A stretch of 55,945 nucleotides of DNA from an uncultured Micrococcales bacterium (GCA_903893675.1 CAITNA010000174.1:1-55945); one strand, 5' to 3'. Positions 1 to 7,502 are shown, counted from the stretch's first letter. A program made the numbers and translations. Notes: generated by a model from the sequence alone, not told the origin.

Positions 1-851
1 CGCCTTATCTTTACAGTCAGCGTTCGAACCAACTTGCTTCACTTCTATTCGTGATGGATCCGAACATCCTGGATGCCTATGCAACAACCGAGCGCGGCAA
101 TAGTCACGCGCACCTCACCGGCACTCCAAAGATTGATGCCCTGGTGCGCAAGGCCGCCGAGCGTGAGGATCGCTGGCCGCTCAAGAACAAGGGCAACGTT
201 CGAATGATTTGGGCGCCGCACCACAGCTATTCGAACAGCTGGTTGAACTTCGGCAACTTCCTCGAGATTCGCAGGCAGATGTTGCGATTTGCTCGAAAGC
301 ATCCGAACGTAGACATCGTGATGCGCCCACACCCGTTCATGATGGGCACTCTGGTGTCGCGCAACCTGATGAGCAAGAAGGCTCGTCGCAATTGGCTCAA
401 CAAATGGAACGCGCTGCCTAACACCGCGATCGACACCGACGGTGACATCGCTCACCTGTTCTCGGCGGCCAACCTGCTTTTCACCGATGGCATCTCGTTC
501 CTCGGCGAATACCCGCTGGCAACAGGCAAACCGGCCATCTTCTATGAGCGAGCAGACCACTGGCCGTTCTCACCTATTGGCGAGTTGGCAGCTGCCACGA
601 CCATCCGAGTTCACAACTTCGACGAATTCAAGAAGGCATTCAAACAATTCACCACGGATGGTCTTGCCGACCGATCCCGCGAGATTGCAGCCCTGCGCGC
701 TGCTGCCCAGCCCTATCCGGGTCAGGCAGCGGCCAAGATCATCGAGGTTGTGCTGGCCGATTTCGAGGCCAAGACCCCACTTGTCGATAAATCGGTGATC
801 ACAGAGATTCCATGGGAGAACCGACCAGGAACCGAACCCGCCTGGGACTAG
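1..851 (+). CDS. CDP-glycerol glycerophosphotransferase-like protein (5' partial)
   Basis: The frame is open back to the window edge (codons read from base 3), so the N-terminus is missing and the GTG at 51 is probably internal. The visible 280 residues resemble the C-terminal half of the Glyphos_transf family, whose members polymerise glycerol-phosphate or related units of teichoic acids and capsules at the inner membrane face. Diagnostic stretches are a 'MIWAPHHS' strand followed by an FxxxLEIRRQM helix, the RPHP motif (VDIVMRPHPFM), and the nucleotide-binding-like segment LLFTDGISFLGEYPLATGKPAIFY. It ends at a TAG 3 nt before the stop of the convergent reductase gene. The exact polymer or acceptor cannot be told from the fragment; a different surface-polysaccharide transferase of the same fold remains possible. 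Confidence 0.75.
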   Translation, partial: PYLYSQRSNQLASLLFVMDPNILDAYATTERGNSHAHLTGTPKIDALVRKAAEREDRWPLKNKGNVRMIWAPHHSYSNSWLNFGNFLEIRRQMLRFARKHPNVDIVMRPHPFMMGTLVSRNLMSKKARRNWLNKWNALPNTAIDTDGDIAHLFSAANLLFTDGISFLGEYPLATGKPAIFYERADHWPFSPIGELAAATTIRVHNFDEFKKAFKQFTTDGLADRSREIAALRAAAQPYPGQAAAKIIEVVLADFEAKTPLVDKSVITEIPWENRPGTEPAWD

Positions 852-854
852 CCG

Positions 855-1889
855 CTAAGGCTTTACGAACTTGTTGTCGAGCAGGTATTTCGCGGTCTCG
901 ACGAGCGAGTCTTCGACCGGAACAAAGTCGATGCCGAGCACAGTGCGCGCCTTGTTTGAGTTCACGCCAATGTGCTTGCCGAGGGTAGGCAGCACGGCCT
1001 TCACTTCGCCATCGAACAGCGCGAGCATGCGAATGACCGCACTCGGTGCCTTGATGGTCGAGATCTTGCGCTTCGGGAAGGCAGCCTTGAGCGCTTTGGC
1101 GATCTGAATAAAGGTGCGGTGACCGGCGCTCGCAATGAAGCGCTGCCCCTCGGCCTCTTTCATGCCAATTGCCTTGACGTGCATCTCGGCAACATCGCGA
1201 ACATCAACGAGCGAGAACGAGATGTCAGGAAGCATCGGGTCTTTGCCATTCAAGATGCGCTCGACAATCGAAACCGAAGAACCGAAGTGACGGTCAAGCG
1301 GAGCACCAACAACCAAGACAGGGTTCACGGTGGTCAGCTTGATTTCCTTCGCCTCGGCAGCGAGGTAATCCCACGCGGCCTTCTCGGCGAGCGTCTTTGA
1401 CTTCGTGTAAGCCTGACGACCAACGATGTGGTTCGGGTCACTCCACACGGTTTCATCAAATTCGGTTTTGCCCGCTGGCAGGTCGGTTCCATAAATCGCA
1501 GCCACGGATGAAGTCAGCACAACGCGCTTCACACCGGCTTCGTGTGCGGCCTTCAGTGCGCGCAGGGTTCCGTCGACGGCTGGGCGAACCAGTTCGTTCT
1601 CATCCTTAGGCGATGAAATCGGAAACGGCGATGCGCTGTGAATCAGAACGTCCATGCCCTTGAGCGCTGCCGACCATCCGTGATCGCTTTCGAGGTCGAG
1701 CTCAACGAAACTGAGTTTCTTGTCGAGGGCGAAACCCTCTGGCAGGTGCGCCTTCATCGCGGCGTGCACTTCGTCGGCCTTGGCCGAGTTGCGCACCGAT
1801 GCGCGAACCGAGTAGCCATCTGCCAAAAGGCGCAGGGTGATGTGCTTGCCGATGTAACCGCTTGCTCCGGTGAGCAGAACTTTCTTCAT
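855..1889 (-). CDS. NAD(P)-dependent extended SDR, dihydroflavonol-4-reductase-like
   Basis: This 344-aa protein is an extended short-chain dehydrogenase/epimerase. It has an N-terminal Rossmann TGASGYIG motif (residues 7-14), the catalytic Ser region LTSSVAAIYG (S127/S128) and the YxxxK pair (Y161, K165). The family reduces aldehydes or ketones, or epimerises NDP-sugars; the closest resemblance is to dihydroflavonol/cinnamoyl/aldehyde-reductase-like proteins, so a small carbonyl substrate is more likely than a nucleotide sugar. A ribosome-binding site (GAAAGG, 8 nt before the ATG) is present. The gene lies 45 bp downstream of the MFS exporter on the same strand, so the two are probably co-transcribed. 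The substrate is unknown. Confidence 0.8.
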   Translation of the reverse strand: MKKVLLTGASGYIGKHITLRLLADGYSVRASVRNSAKADEVHAAMKAHLPEGFALDKKLSFVELDLESDHGWSAALKGMDVLIHSASPFPISSPKDENELVRPAVDGTLRALKAAHEAGVKRVVLTSSVAAIYGTDLPAGKTEFDETVWSDPNHIVGRQAYTKSKTLAEKAAWDYLAAEAKEIKLTTVNPVLVVGAPLDRHFGSSVSIVERILNGKDPMLPDISFSLVDVRDVAEMHVKAIGMKEAEGQRFIASAGHRTFIQIAKALKAAFPKRKISTIKAPSAVIRMLALFDGEVKAVLPTLGKHIGVNSNKARTVLGIDFVPVEDSLVETAKYLLDNKFVKP

Positions 1890-1934
1890 GGTTTGCGCCT
1901 TTCGGTTGCGATGTGCCTTTTGCGAGTGATGAAG

Positions 1935-3419
1935 CTATTCAGAAACTGGAGCAGCCGGTGCACCGTGCAACTGAATGCGACGTGGTAGTGCAAACACGAG
2001 CAACAGTGCTGCAGTCACCAGGATGACCGCCATCAGCATTCCGTTGGTGGTTCCGGTCACCAGCATCTTTGAGTAGTCCTGCGGGCCACGGATCTGGTCT
2101 TTGTGAATCGCACCGAAGATCAGCGAGCCGACCACGGCAACACCGATTGCGGTTCCCATGCGCTGCATGGTCTGAACCACACCGCTGGCGGCACCAGCCT
2201 CAGAGTTCTCAACGGTGGCCACGATGAACTGCACGTTCGGAGCCAGGAAGCAGCCGTTGCCGGCGCCAGCAATAAGCAGGAACGGCAGGAACATCCAGTT
2301 GTTCATGTCGGCGGTGGCCACGTTGTTCATGATCAGCCAGATGCCAACAAGACCAACGACCATCAGCACCGAGCCAATGACGAGCACCGAGCGGCCGAGC
2401 TTGGCAGCCCACTTCGAACTCTGCGACGAGAAGATTGCGGTGCCGAGTGCGAACGGCAGCGTCAAGAGGCCCGACTCAAGCGCGGTGTGGCCGAGGCCAA
2501 CCTGCCAGAAGATCGAGATGGTGAAGAAGATTGAGGTGAAGCCCGCGAAATAAACCAGCGCGAGCACCGAACCGAGCGAGAAGCTCACGTGGTGAAAAAG
2601 CTTTGGTGGCACGAGTGCCGAACCACCGCGACGAGTGAAGATGACCTGCCACAAACCGAACAGCGCTACTCCACCGACGCCAGCAGCCATCGTCCACCAG
2701 GTCCAGGCTGGCCAACCTTCTTGCTGACCCTGGATGAGGGGAATCAAAATCGCGGTTAGCGCCGCACTCAAAATTGCAACGCCGAGCCAGTCCATGCGGT
2801 TGCTGCGATCTGCGTGTGCATCGCCGGCAGGCAACAAACGAATCGCAAGGAACGCGACGATGATGCCGATCGGAAGGTTCACGAAGAAGACCCAACGCCA
2901 TCCCTGCTCAACACCGAAAGCTTGGATGATTAAACCGCCCGAGATAACACCGAGCGCGCTCGAGATGCCGATAACCGAACCCATGATTGCGAAGGCCTTG
3001 CCGCGCTCGCGACCTTGGAACAAAAGTTGAATGAAGGCGGCAACTGCCGGAACGTAGATTCCGCCGGCGAGACCCTGAAGCACGCGACCGACGACGATGT
3101 CGAACTCGTTCTGTGCGAAACCGCAGTAAGCACTGGCAACGGTGAACAGAACCAGACCAATGATGTAGACCCACTTGTGACCGAAGCGGTCACCCAAGCG
3201 ACCTGCCGGAATAAGCGCCAGACCGAAGGTCAACGCATAGCCCGAGATGATCCACGAGAGCGTCGATTCGCTAGCGCTGAGGCTGGTGCGAATCGAAGGC
3301 AGAGCCACGTTCACGATGGTTGCGTCGATCAGGGCCATGAACATGCCACCCAACACAATTGCGAGGGCTAGCCATGAGCGGCGCGGGGCAGGCGAAAACT
3401 GAGGTGCTTGATTGGTCAT
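1935..3419 (-). CDS. MFS drug/metabolite exporter, DHA2 (EmrB/QacA) family
   Basis: A 494-aa polytopic membrane protein with about 14 hydrophobic segments, the size and topology of the 14-helix DHA2 branch of proton-driven exporters. Supporting motifs are the loop 2-3 signature GRLGDRFGHK (motif A) and the antiporter motif C region GVISGGLII, followed by GWRWVFFVNLPIG, which is typical of EmrB/QacA-like proteins. Substrates of this branch are usually hydrophobic drugs, dyes or metabolites; the substrate here cannot be read from the sequence. The start codon lies inside a perfect 8-bp inverted repeat (3417-3436), suggesting repression by a dimeric regulator. The SDR gene follows 45 bp downstream. 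Confidence 0.87.
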   Translation of the reverse strand: MTNQAPQFSPAPRRSWLALAIVLGGMFMALIDATIVNVALPSIRTSLSASESTLSWIISGYALTFGLALIPAGRLGDRFGHKWVYIIGLVLFTVASAYCGFAQNEFDIVVGRVLQGLAGGIYVPAVAAFIQLLFQGRERGKAFAIMGSVIGISSALGVISGGLIIQAFGVEQGWRWVFFVNLPIGIIVAFLAIRLLPAGDAHADRSNRMDWLGVAILSAALTAILIPLIQGQQEGWPAWTWWTMAAGVGGVALFGLWQVIFTRRGGSALVPPKLFHHVSFSLGSVLALVYFAGFTSIFFTISIFWQVGLGHTALESGLLTLPFALGTAIFSSQSSKWAAKLGRSVLVIGSVLMVVGLVGIWLIMNNVATADMNNWMFLPFLLIAGAGNGCFLAPNVQFIVATVENSEAGAASGVVQTMQRMGTAIGVAVVGSLIFGAIHKDQIRGPQDYSKMLVTGTTNGMLMAVILVTAALLLVFALPRRIQLHGAPAAPVSE

Positions 3420-3436
3420 GGTTAGAGATAACCATG
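3417..3436. promoter_or_regulatory. Candidate operator: perfect inverted repeat over the MFS start codon
   Basis: CATGGTTA-GAGA-TAACCATG is a perfect 8-bp inverted repeat with a 4-bp spacer. The first three bases are the complement of the exporter's ATG. Its length and symmetry fit a TetR- or MarR-type dimer site, and such regulators commonly control DHA2 exporters. No regulator gene lies next to it, so the identity of the binding protein is unknown. Confidence 0.5.
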
Positions 3437-3458
3437 GTCAGGCCTCTTTATTCCGCAG

Positions 3459-3491
3459 AACCGCTTAGGAACAGCGATATAACCGCTTAGG
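3459..3491. promoter_or_regulatory. Direct repeat AACCGCTTAGG x2, 22 bp apart
   Basis: Two identical 11-bp copies of AACCGCTTAGG begin at 3459 and 3481. The 22-bp period is about two helical turns, so both copies face the same side of the DNA. The second copy overlaps the -10-like TAGGCT (3488-3493) of the gene starting at 3500. This looks like a regulator site in the shared promoter region between the MFS operon and the 154-aa gene. Confidence 0.4.
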
Positions 3492-3500
3492 CTCGAACAA
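3488..3500 (+). promoter_or_regulatory. Leaderless promoter, -10 TAGGCT
   Basis: TAGGCT (3488-3493) fits the actinobacterial TAnnnT -10 pattern and is followed after 6 nt by the ATG at 3500. Transcription would start at or next to the A of the start codon. No Shine-Dalgarno sequence precedes this ATG. Confidence 0.5.
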
Positions 3501-3964
3501 TGGCCGGAAAAATCGACTTCAAAAACGTCTCAACCTCGGGGCTCGAGAGCTCACCTCACGCAGATGCACTAGCCGGCCTTCGCGCCAACGAGGCTCGCTA
3601 CTTCAAGAACAAGTACGACATCGACTTCACCACCAAGCCGGCCGACAAAGCCGCCAAGTTGGTCAAGTATGTGAACAAGGTGCTGCTCGAGCGCGACATC
3701 GTGTTCGCATCCAAGCCTCTCGAGGTTTGCGAAATGATGATCGACACCACTCGCTGGACTTACGTCTTCTATGAAAGCGGCCTGGCCGTAAACGTGCTTT
3801 ACGACACCGAGCCGGGCGGCAAGCGCGCGGTTGGCTTCAAACTTTGCAAGGGCATGGATGTGCCAGACGAGCTTGTTCAGAAGTTCAAGTTCGTGCGCCA
3901 GAAGTCGACCCTCGCGGGTGAAATCCGCGGCTCTTACTTTGTCGTCAAGGGCGAATACAACTAA
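3500..3964 (+). CDS. Uncharacterised 154-aa soluble protein
   Basis: I do not recognise this family. The 154-aa product has no signal peptide or membrane segment and is Lys-rich. Residues 31-60 include a KNKYDIDF segment and a likely amphipathic helix (DKAAKLVKYVNKVLLERDIVF); residues 75-150 alternate like beta-strands (RWTYVFYESGLAVNVLY, RAVGFKLC, IRGSYFVVKGEYN), suggesting a small alpha/beta fold. Three cysteines are scattered. It has its own leaderless-type promoter and stands alone between two minus-strand units, abutting the DUF1295 gene tail to tail with no intergenic base. Its open frame, leaderless start and normal composition argue that it is a real gene. No function is proposed. Confidence 0.75.
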   Translation: MAGKIDFKNVSTSGLESSPHADALAGLRANEARYFKNKYDIDFTTKPADKAAKLVKYVNKVLLERDIVFASKPLEVCEMMIDTTRWTYVFYESGLAVNVLYDTEPGGKRAVGFKLCKGMDVPDELVQKFKFVRQKSTLAGEIRGSYFVVKGEYN

Positions 3965-4789
3965 TTAGTTGCTTGCGGTTTTGCGTTCAGTCTCCCCGCG
4001 CGGAATCCACGGAATGATCGAGCTCACGCGCTTCTGATATTCCTCATACTCCGGATATTTCGAAGCCGAGATCTGTTCGGTGAATCGCGTTGAACCGATA
4101 AACAATCCGGTTAGTGCAACAACACCAATCCAGTTGTAACCGGTGATGCCAACTTGAACCGCGCTGAACAAAAAGACAACCCACCACTGCGAAACCTCTG
4201 CGAAAAAATTCGGGTGGCGACTAAACGCAAATAGTCCGCCGGTGAAAAAGCCTGGGCGAACTTCGCGACCGGCAGCCTTCTCGGCCTTCTTGAACTGGTG
4301 AAAGTTCCACTGCTGCTGATCTGCGATGGTTTCGATCGAGAGCAGCACGAGGAACAAAACCACGAGCCACGCGTCAACCGAATCGAACGAACCACCCGAC
4401 TGTGCCAGTGCCCACATCGGCGTCGTGATCAAAAACAGAATCACGTTCTGCGCAATCACGATGAAACCGATGTTGAAAATCTGGTACTGCAGCGGGCTCA
4501 TGCCCTTGCGCAGCACCTCCCAGCGGTAGTCCTCGCCACCTGAGCGATAGCCGCCCTTGCGCGCGAAGTTGAAGGTGAGCCTTGCTCCCCAGAGCGTAAT
4601 CAGCGCCGCCATGGCGTTGAGTCGTACATCCGTGAACGAAGCGCCAGAAGCCCACACCCATGCATAGACCGCAGGCACGACTGACCAAATGCGGTCGACC
4701 CACGAGGTGTCTTTAGTCGGGATGCTCAGAAACCAGGTGAGAAAGCAGGTAACGCCGAGCACCCAGAGATTGATATCGAGAGAGCTCAT
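3965..4789 (-). CDS. DUF1295 / steroid 5-alpha-reductase-like membrane protein
   Basis: A 274-aa integral membrane protein with about seven hydrophobic segments. The C-terminal third carries the hallmark of the DUF1295/steroid-5-alpha-reductase-like/isoprenylcysteine-methyltransferase group: a GLFAFSRHPNFFAEVSQWW stretch, then a final RFTEQISASKYPEYEEYQKRVSSIIPW segment. Family members reduce C=C bonds of lipids or methylate them, usually with NAD(P)H or AdoMet bound on the cytosolic side; most DUF1295 proteins are uncharacterised. The start is 6 bp after the heliorhodopsin stop codon on the same strand, so the two membrane proteins are almost certainly co-transcribed. That pairing suggests a link to light or to a lipid/isoprenoid, but this is inference. 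Confidence 0.8.
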   Translation of the reverse strand: MSSLDINLWVLGVTCFLTWFLSIPTKDTSWVDRIWSVVPAVYAWVWASGASFTDVRLNAMAALITLWGARLTFNFARKGGYRSGGEDYRWEVLRKGMSPLQYQIFNIGFIVIAQNVILFLITTPMWALAQSGGSFDSVDAWLVVLFLVLLSIETIADQQQWNFHQFKKAEKAAGREVRPGFFTGGLFAFSRHPNFFAEVSQWWVVFLFSAVQVGITGYNWIGVVALTGLFIGSTRFTEQISASKYPEYEEYQKRVSSIIPWIPRGETERKTASN

Positions 4790-4795
4790 GGTTGC

Positions 4796-5602
4796 CTAGT
4801 TCTTGGTTAGGAGCGGAGCGAGAACGCCGCTGAATACCTGCCATGCGAGTGCGGTCTTAGCAACCAAGCTCAGGGTGATGTATGAACGCTCACCCTGCAG
4901 GTAGTTCGACCACTTGCCGACCTTCTTGTATTGCAACCACTGGTTGATTGCGAAGGTGTTGAACGCGATGAAGATCGAAACCATGATTCCAATTACGAAA
5001 CCAGGGGTCTTGCCCGCGTGAGTTGCGCCTGGCTGAATCGTCATAAAGAACACGCTGAACCAAGGAACGATTCCGACCATTGAGCCGAAGATGAATGGCA
5101 GCAGTTTGTTGTTTCCTGGGGTTTCGTACTTCTCCTGCAGTGCACCGAACAAAATCATCGCTGCGTTGAGCGCGAAGATTGCAAAAAGTGCGTTGATGTC
5201 GGTGACGCCGACGAGCTGCGCGATCAAGAAAATCATGATCGATGCGCTGAGTGAATATTCCGTCCAGCGGAAGTAGTTGTGGTTCTTCAGCAGACCGTTC
5301 TTGTAACGGTCGAAGAAGATTGGGCTGGCGATCAAGAAGTGGAAGACCGCGCTGAGGCCCAAGAAGCCGACCAGTGCGTAACCCATGTTCACGTCGAACA
5401 GGTGAACGCGCTCTGGAGGAATTGGTGAACCCGGAGGGCCTGCCATGTAGTCGGCGGTTACGCCGAACTGTGCCTGTGCCTTTAGCGCGGTAATGATCAC
5501 TGCCATCGCAATTGCCTGAGCTGCGTGACCGAAGCCGGCAACGATGTTGTAAACGCGCAGTCGTCGAAGTTGGGTCTCGGTGTCTCGAACCTTCTTGGCC
5601 AT
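4796..5602 (-). CDS. Heliorhodopsin
   Basis: This 268-aa seven-helix protein matches heliorhodopsins, retinal photoreceptors with inverted topology (N-terminus inside) and slow photocycles. Helix 3 carries the signature NYFRWTEYSLSASIM with the Schiff-base counterion E115, and helix 7 carries SLVAKTALAWQVFSG with the retinal lysine K249. E115, H88, S245 and K249 are each offset by +8 from the recalled positions E107, H80, S237 and K241 of heliorhodopsin 48C12, so all key residues are kept. An extended first extracellular loop (about residues 48-70, Pro-rich) is visible. The RBS AAAGGAG lies 6 nt before the ATG. The gene leads a two-gene unit with DUF1295. No retinal or carotenoid synthesis gene is in the window. 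Its function is not established for this family. Confidence 0.95.
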   Translation of the reverse strand: MAKKVRDTETQLRRLRVYNIVAGFGHAAQAIAMAVIITALKAQAQFGVTADYMAGPPGSPIPPERVHLFDVNMGYALVGFLGLSAVFHFLIASPIFFDRYKNGLLKNHNYFRWTEYSLSASIMIFLIAQLVGVTDINALFAIFALNAAMILFGALQEKYETPGNNKLLPFIFGSMVGIVPWFSVFFMTIQPGATHAGKTPGFVIGIMVSIFIAFNTFAINQWLQYKKVGKWSNYLQGERSYITLSLVAKTALAWQVFSGVLAPLLTKN

Positions 5603-5623
5603 GGTGCTCTCCTTTGAGTCGCT

Positions 5624-5650
5624 GGGTTTCCCCGCTTGGCGGGTTTCCCC
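5624..5650. repeat. Short direct repeat in heliorhodopsin 5' leader
   Basis: GGGTTTCCCC occurs at 5624-5633 and 5641-5650, with CCCGC-TTG-GCGGG folding between the copies. It sits in the 111-bp divergent region, 20-50 nt upstream of the heliorhodopsin ATG, so in its mRNA leader it could form a small hairpin. Significance is uncertain. Confidence 0.3.
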
Positions 5651-5701
5651 TCCCTACTGAAACTAGGGGCATTTTTGGCTTATTCCCCGCAACTGGAGTG
5701 G

Positions 5702-5714
5702 TTCAATAGCGACA
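5702..5714 (+). promoter_or_regulatory. Leaderless promoter, -10 TTCAAT
   Basis: TTCAAT (5702-5707, 4 of 6 bases match TATAAT) is followed after 6 nt by the ATG at 5714. The same spacing is seen before the genes at 3500, 15132 (minus strand) and 15160. This favours 5714 over the earlier in-frame GTG at 5636 as the start. Confidence 0.4.
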
Positions 5715-6547
5715 TGAGCGAAACCACTTCGAACTACGGCAATTCTGACCTCGGCCACATCGAGCGAATCAACCTCGGAGGCCGCGACCTCGTAATCTGG
5801 GTTCCAGCCAAACTGGCGGCCCACACCCCCATCCTGATTGCCCACGACGCGCAAAGCTACATCGTTCCCGCCGAAGAGACCTGGAACGGCCAGAACTGGG
5901 GCGTCATCGAAGCCCTCGAGTCGGGCCGAATCAAACCGACCAAGGATGGCCTGCTGCCGCTAATCGCCTCGGTCGTGCTGCTCGACACCGCGCTGCGCAT
6001 CAACGAACTGATGCCCGAAGACTTCGTGCACGCGCATCCTGGCTTCTGGGATGACAAGACCAGCCCAAGAATGACCGAAAGCCGCGCCCTGATGGGCAAT
6101 GCCTATGCCGACGCCGTCGCGCGCGATGTCGTTCCGGCCCTGTGCGAGCGCTTCGGAATCGAGCACCACATGGACCGAACCGCAATTTCGGGCTCAAGCA
6201 TGGGCGGATTGGCCGCACTTTATGCGGTTGCCCGTCATCCTGAGGTTTATGGCACCGCCCTGGCCTATTCGACCCACTGGCCAATTGGCGGAAACGACCT
6301 GGTCGACTACCTAGTCGACGCCCTGCCGAACGACGGCCACCACCACTTCTATATAGATGCAGGCGATCTCGAGCTAGATGCCGCCTACCCGCCTTTGCTT
6401 GAGCGCGCGACCCAGCGCCTATTAGACCGCGGGATGCACCGCGAGCGCGATTTCGTAACCAAGGTGATTGCCGGCACCGGCCACAAGGAAGAGTGGTGGG
6501 CGATGCGCGTTGATGCCGTTACCAACTGGTGGTTGGCCCAGATCTAG
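5714..6547 (+). CDS. Putative esterase (esterase D / enterochelin-esterase-like, alpha/beta hydrolase)
   Basis: A 277-aa soluble alpha/beta hydrolase of the 'putative esterase' family, which includes esterase D, enterochelin esterase and mycolyltransferases. The nucleophile elbow is ISGSSMGGLAAL with GxSxG and Ser162; a likely catalytic His lies near the C-terminus in AGTGHKEEWW, and an acidic residue in YIDAGDLE. An N-terminal beta-sandwich-like segment (HIERINLGGRDLVIWVPAKL) fits the family. The start is set at ATG 5714 because an upstream in-frame GTG would add 26 residues of no family character and has no RBS, whereas 5714 has a leaderless-type -10. There is no signal peptide, so the enzyme is probably cytoplasmic. 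It is divergent from heliorhodopsin across 111 bp. Substrate unknown. Confidence 0.8.
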   Translation: MSETTSNYGNSDLGHIERINLGGRDLVIWVPAKLAAHTPILIAHDAQSYIVPAEETWNGQNWGVIEALESGRIKPTKDGLLPLIASVVLLDTALRINELMPEDFVHAHPGFWDDKTSPRMTESRALMGNAYADAVARDVVPALCERFGIEHHMDRTAISGSSMGGLAALYAVARHPEVYGTALAYSTHWPIGGNDLVDYLVDALPNDGHHHFYIDAGDLELDAAYPPLLERATQRLLDRGMHRERDFVTKVIAGTGHKEEWWAMRVDAVTNWWLAQI

Positions 6548-6855
6548 GGCTTTTTGGGCATTCGAGCCAGCTCGGATGTCGGGGGCTGGGCCGAAACTAG
6601 GCCCAGGATGAGCGTGAAAAATCACATTTTGGCGACACGCCACGCGACACGCCCAGCCAATCCGCAGGTTTTGCCCCAAAAGGAGCAGAATTGGCGAGCA
6701 ACACGAAAAAACACAAGATACAGGTGCTTTTTCGGCTTTTGGCACTACATCTAGTGGTTTTCGTGCTACTGTGAACGAGCGTCAAACGCAAAGAATTCAA
6801 AAAATCAGCAATTTCGGGGGTCTAAAGCCACCGGCGACTCACAGGAGAGCGTCAA
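6548..6855. other. Intergenic region upstream of the nrd operon
   Basis: This 308-bp gap holds, in order: a perfect 7-bp hairpin CTGGGCC/GGCCCAG (6586-6606, no T-run), which may slow or protect the end of the esterase mRNA; a 12-bp-period direct repeat GCGACACGCC (6632-6641 and 6644-6653); the two NrdR boxes (6711-6726, 6742-6757); a -10-like TACTGT (6767-6772); and the RBS AGGAG (6843-6847) of nrdH. The nrdH transcript therefore has a leader of roughly 75-80 nt. Confidence 0.6.
6711..6757 (+). promoter_or_regulatory. Tandem NrdR boxes upstream of nrdHIEF
   Basis: Two 16-bp elements resemble the NrdR consensus ACACWATATMTWGTGT: ACACAAGATACAGGTG at 6711 (11 of 16) and GCACTACATCTAGTGG at 6742 (13 of 16). 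They are exactly 31 bp apart start to start, the three-helical-turn spacing usual for NrdR box pairs. NrdR is the (d)ATP-sensing zinc-finger/ATP-cone repressor of ribonucleotide reductase genes. The downstream box lies just before the -10-like TACTGT at 6767, fitting repression by promoter occlusion. nrdR itself is not in the window. Confidence 0.8.
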
Positions 6856-7089
6856 ATGTCAGAAGTAGTCAAGGTCTACAGCCTTCCATCATGCGTACAG
6901 TGCGAGAGCACCAAGCGCCTGCTGAAGAGCATCGATGTCGAGTTCGAAGAGGTCGACATGAGCCAGGATCCTGTAGCCCTCGAGATGGTCAAGTCTCTTG
7001 GCTACGCAGCTGCTCCTGTTGTCATCGCTGGCGATGAGCACTGGAGCGGCTTCCGCATGGACCGCATCAAGGCTCTCAAGACCGCTTAA
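6856..7089 (+). CDS. nrdH: Glutaredoxin-like protein NrdH
   Basis: A 77-aa thioredoxin-fold redoxin with the CVQC active site (C13, C16) that is characteristic of NrdH rather than glutaredoxin. The C-terminal WSGFRMDRIKAL matches the conserved NrdH tail. NrdH is reduced by thioredoxin reductase and supplies electrons to the C-terminal cysteines of NrdE. RBS AGGAG lies about 8 nt before the ATG. It is the first gene of the nrdHIEF operon, 8 bp before nrdI, and is under the NrdR box pair. Confidence 0.95.
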   Translation: MSEVVKVYSLPSCVQCESTKRLLKSIDVEFEEVDMSQDPVALEMVKSLGYAAAPVVIAGDEHWSGFRMDRIKALKTA

Positions 7090-7097
7090 GCACCATC

Positions 7098-7502
7098 GTG
7101 TACGACGTCGTCTATTTCTCGAGCGTCTCTGAGAACACGAAACGACTCGTCGAAAAACTAGGTCTCACGGCAGTGCGGATTCCGCTCAAAACCGAAGAGG
7201 CCGAACGCTTTACCTATGACCGCGACAGCGTGCTCATAGTCCCGACTTACGGATCAGGCGAAGAGAAGACCACCGTTCCAAAACAGGTGATCAAGTTCTT
7301 GAATAATCCGGAGAATCGGAAACACATCAAAGGTGTTGTTGCAACGGGCAACACCAACTTCGGAAGCTCATACGGGTTAGCCGGAGTCATCGTGTCAGAG
7401 AAACTCGGTGTGCCGCTCATCCAGCGCATCGAAATCTTGGGCACACCCGAAGACATAACGCAGTTAAAGGAAAGGCTGACAAAGCTGTGGGAACTCAGGT
7501 AG
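7098..7502 (+). CDS. nrdI: NrdI flavodoxin-like protein
   Basis: A 134-aa FMN protein with the NrdI start YFSSVSENTKRLVEKL (phosphate-binding SSVSENT loop), the loop PTYGSGEEKTTVPKQV and the FMN-contact segment GNTNFGSSYGLAG. NrdI delivers the oxidant needed to assemble the Mn(III)2-tyrosyl radical in NrdF. The start is GTG at 7098, 8 bp after nrdH. The 3' end overlaps nrdE by 16 nt, so translation of the two is probably coupled. Confidence 0.95.
   Translation: MYDVVYFSSVSENTKRLVEKLGLTAVRIPLKTEEAERFTYDRDSVLIVPTYGSGEEKTTVPKQVIKFLNNPENRKHIKGVVATGNTNFGSSYGLAGVIVSEKLGVPLIQRIEILGTPEDITQLKERLTKLWELR

Noticed and set aside
5636..5713. Upstream in-frame GTG start for the esterase
   Set aside because: It would add 26 residues without family similarity and without an RBS; ATG 5714 has a -10-like hexamer at leaderless distance.
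6691..6774. A 27-codon TTG-started frame with a good RBS (AGGAG) and hydrophobic C-terminus upstream of nrdH
   Set aside because: It overlaps both NrdR boxes and the promoter of nrdH, so it is unlikely to be on the nrd transcript; probably chance.
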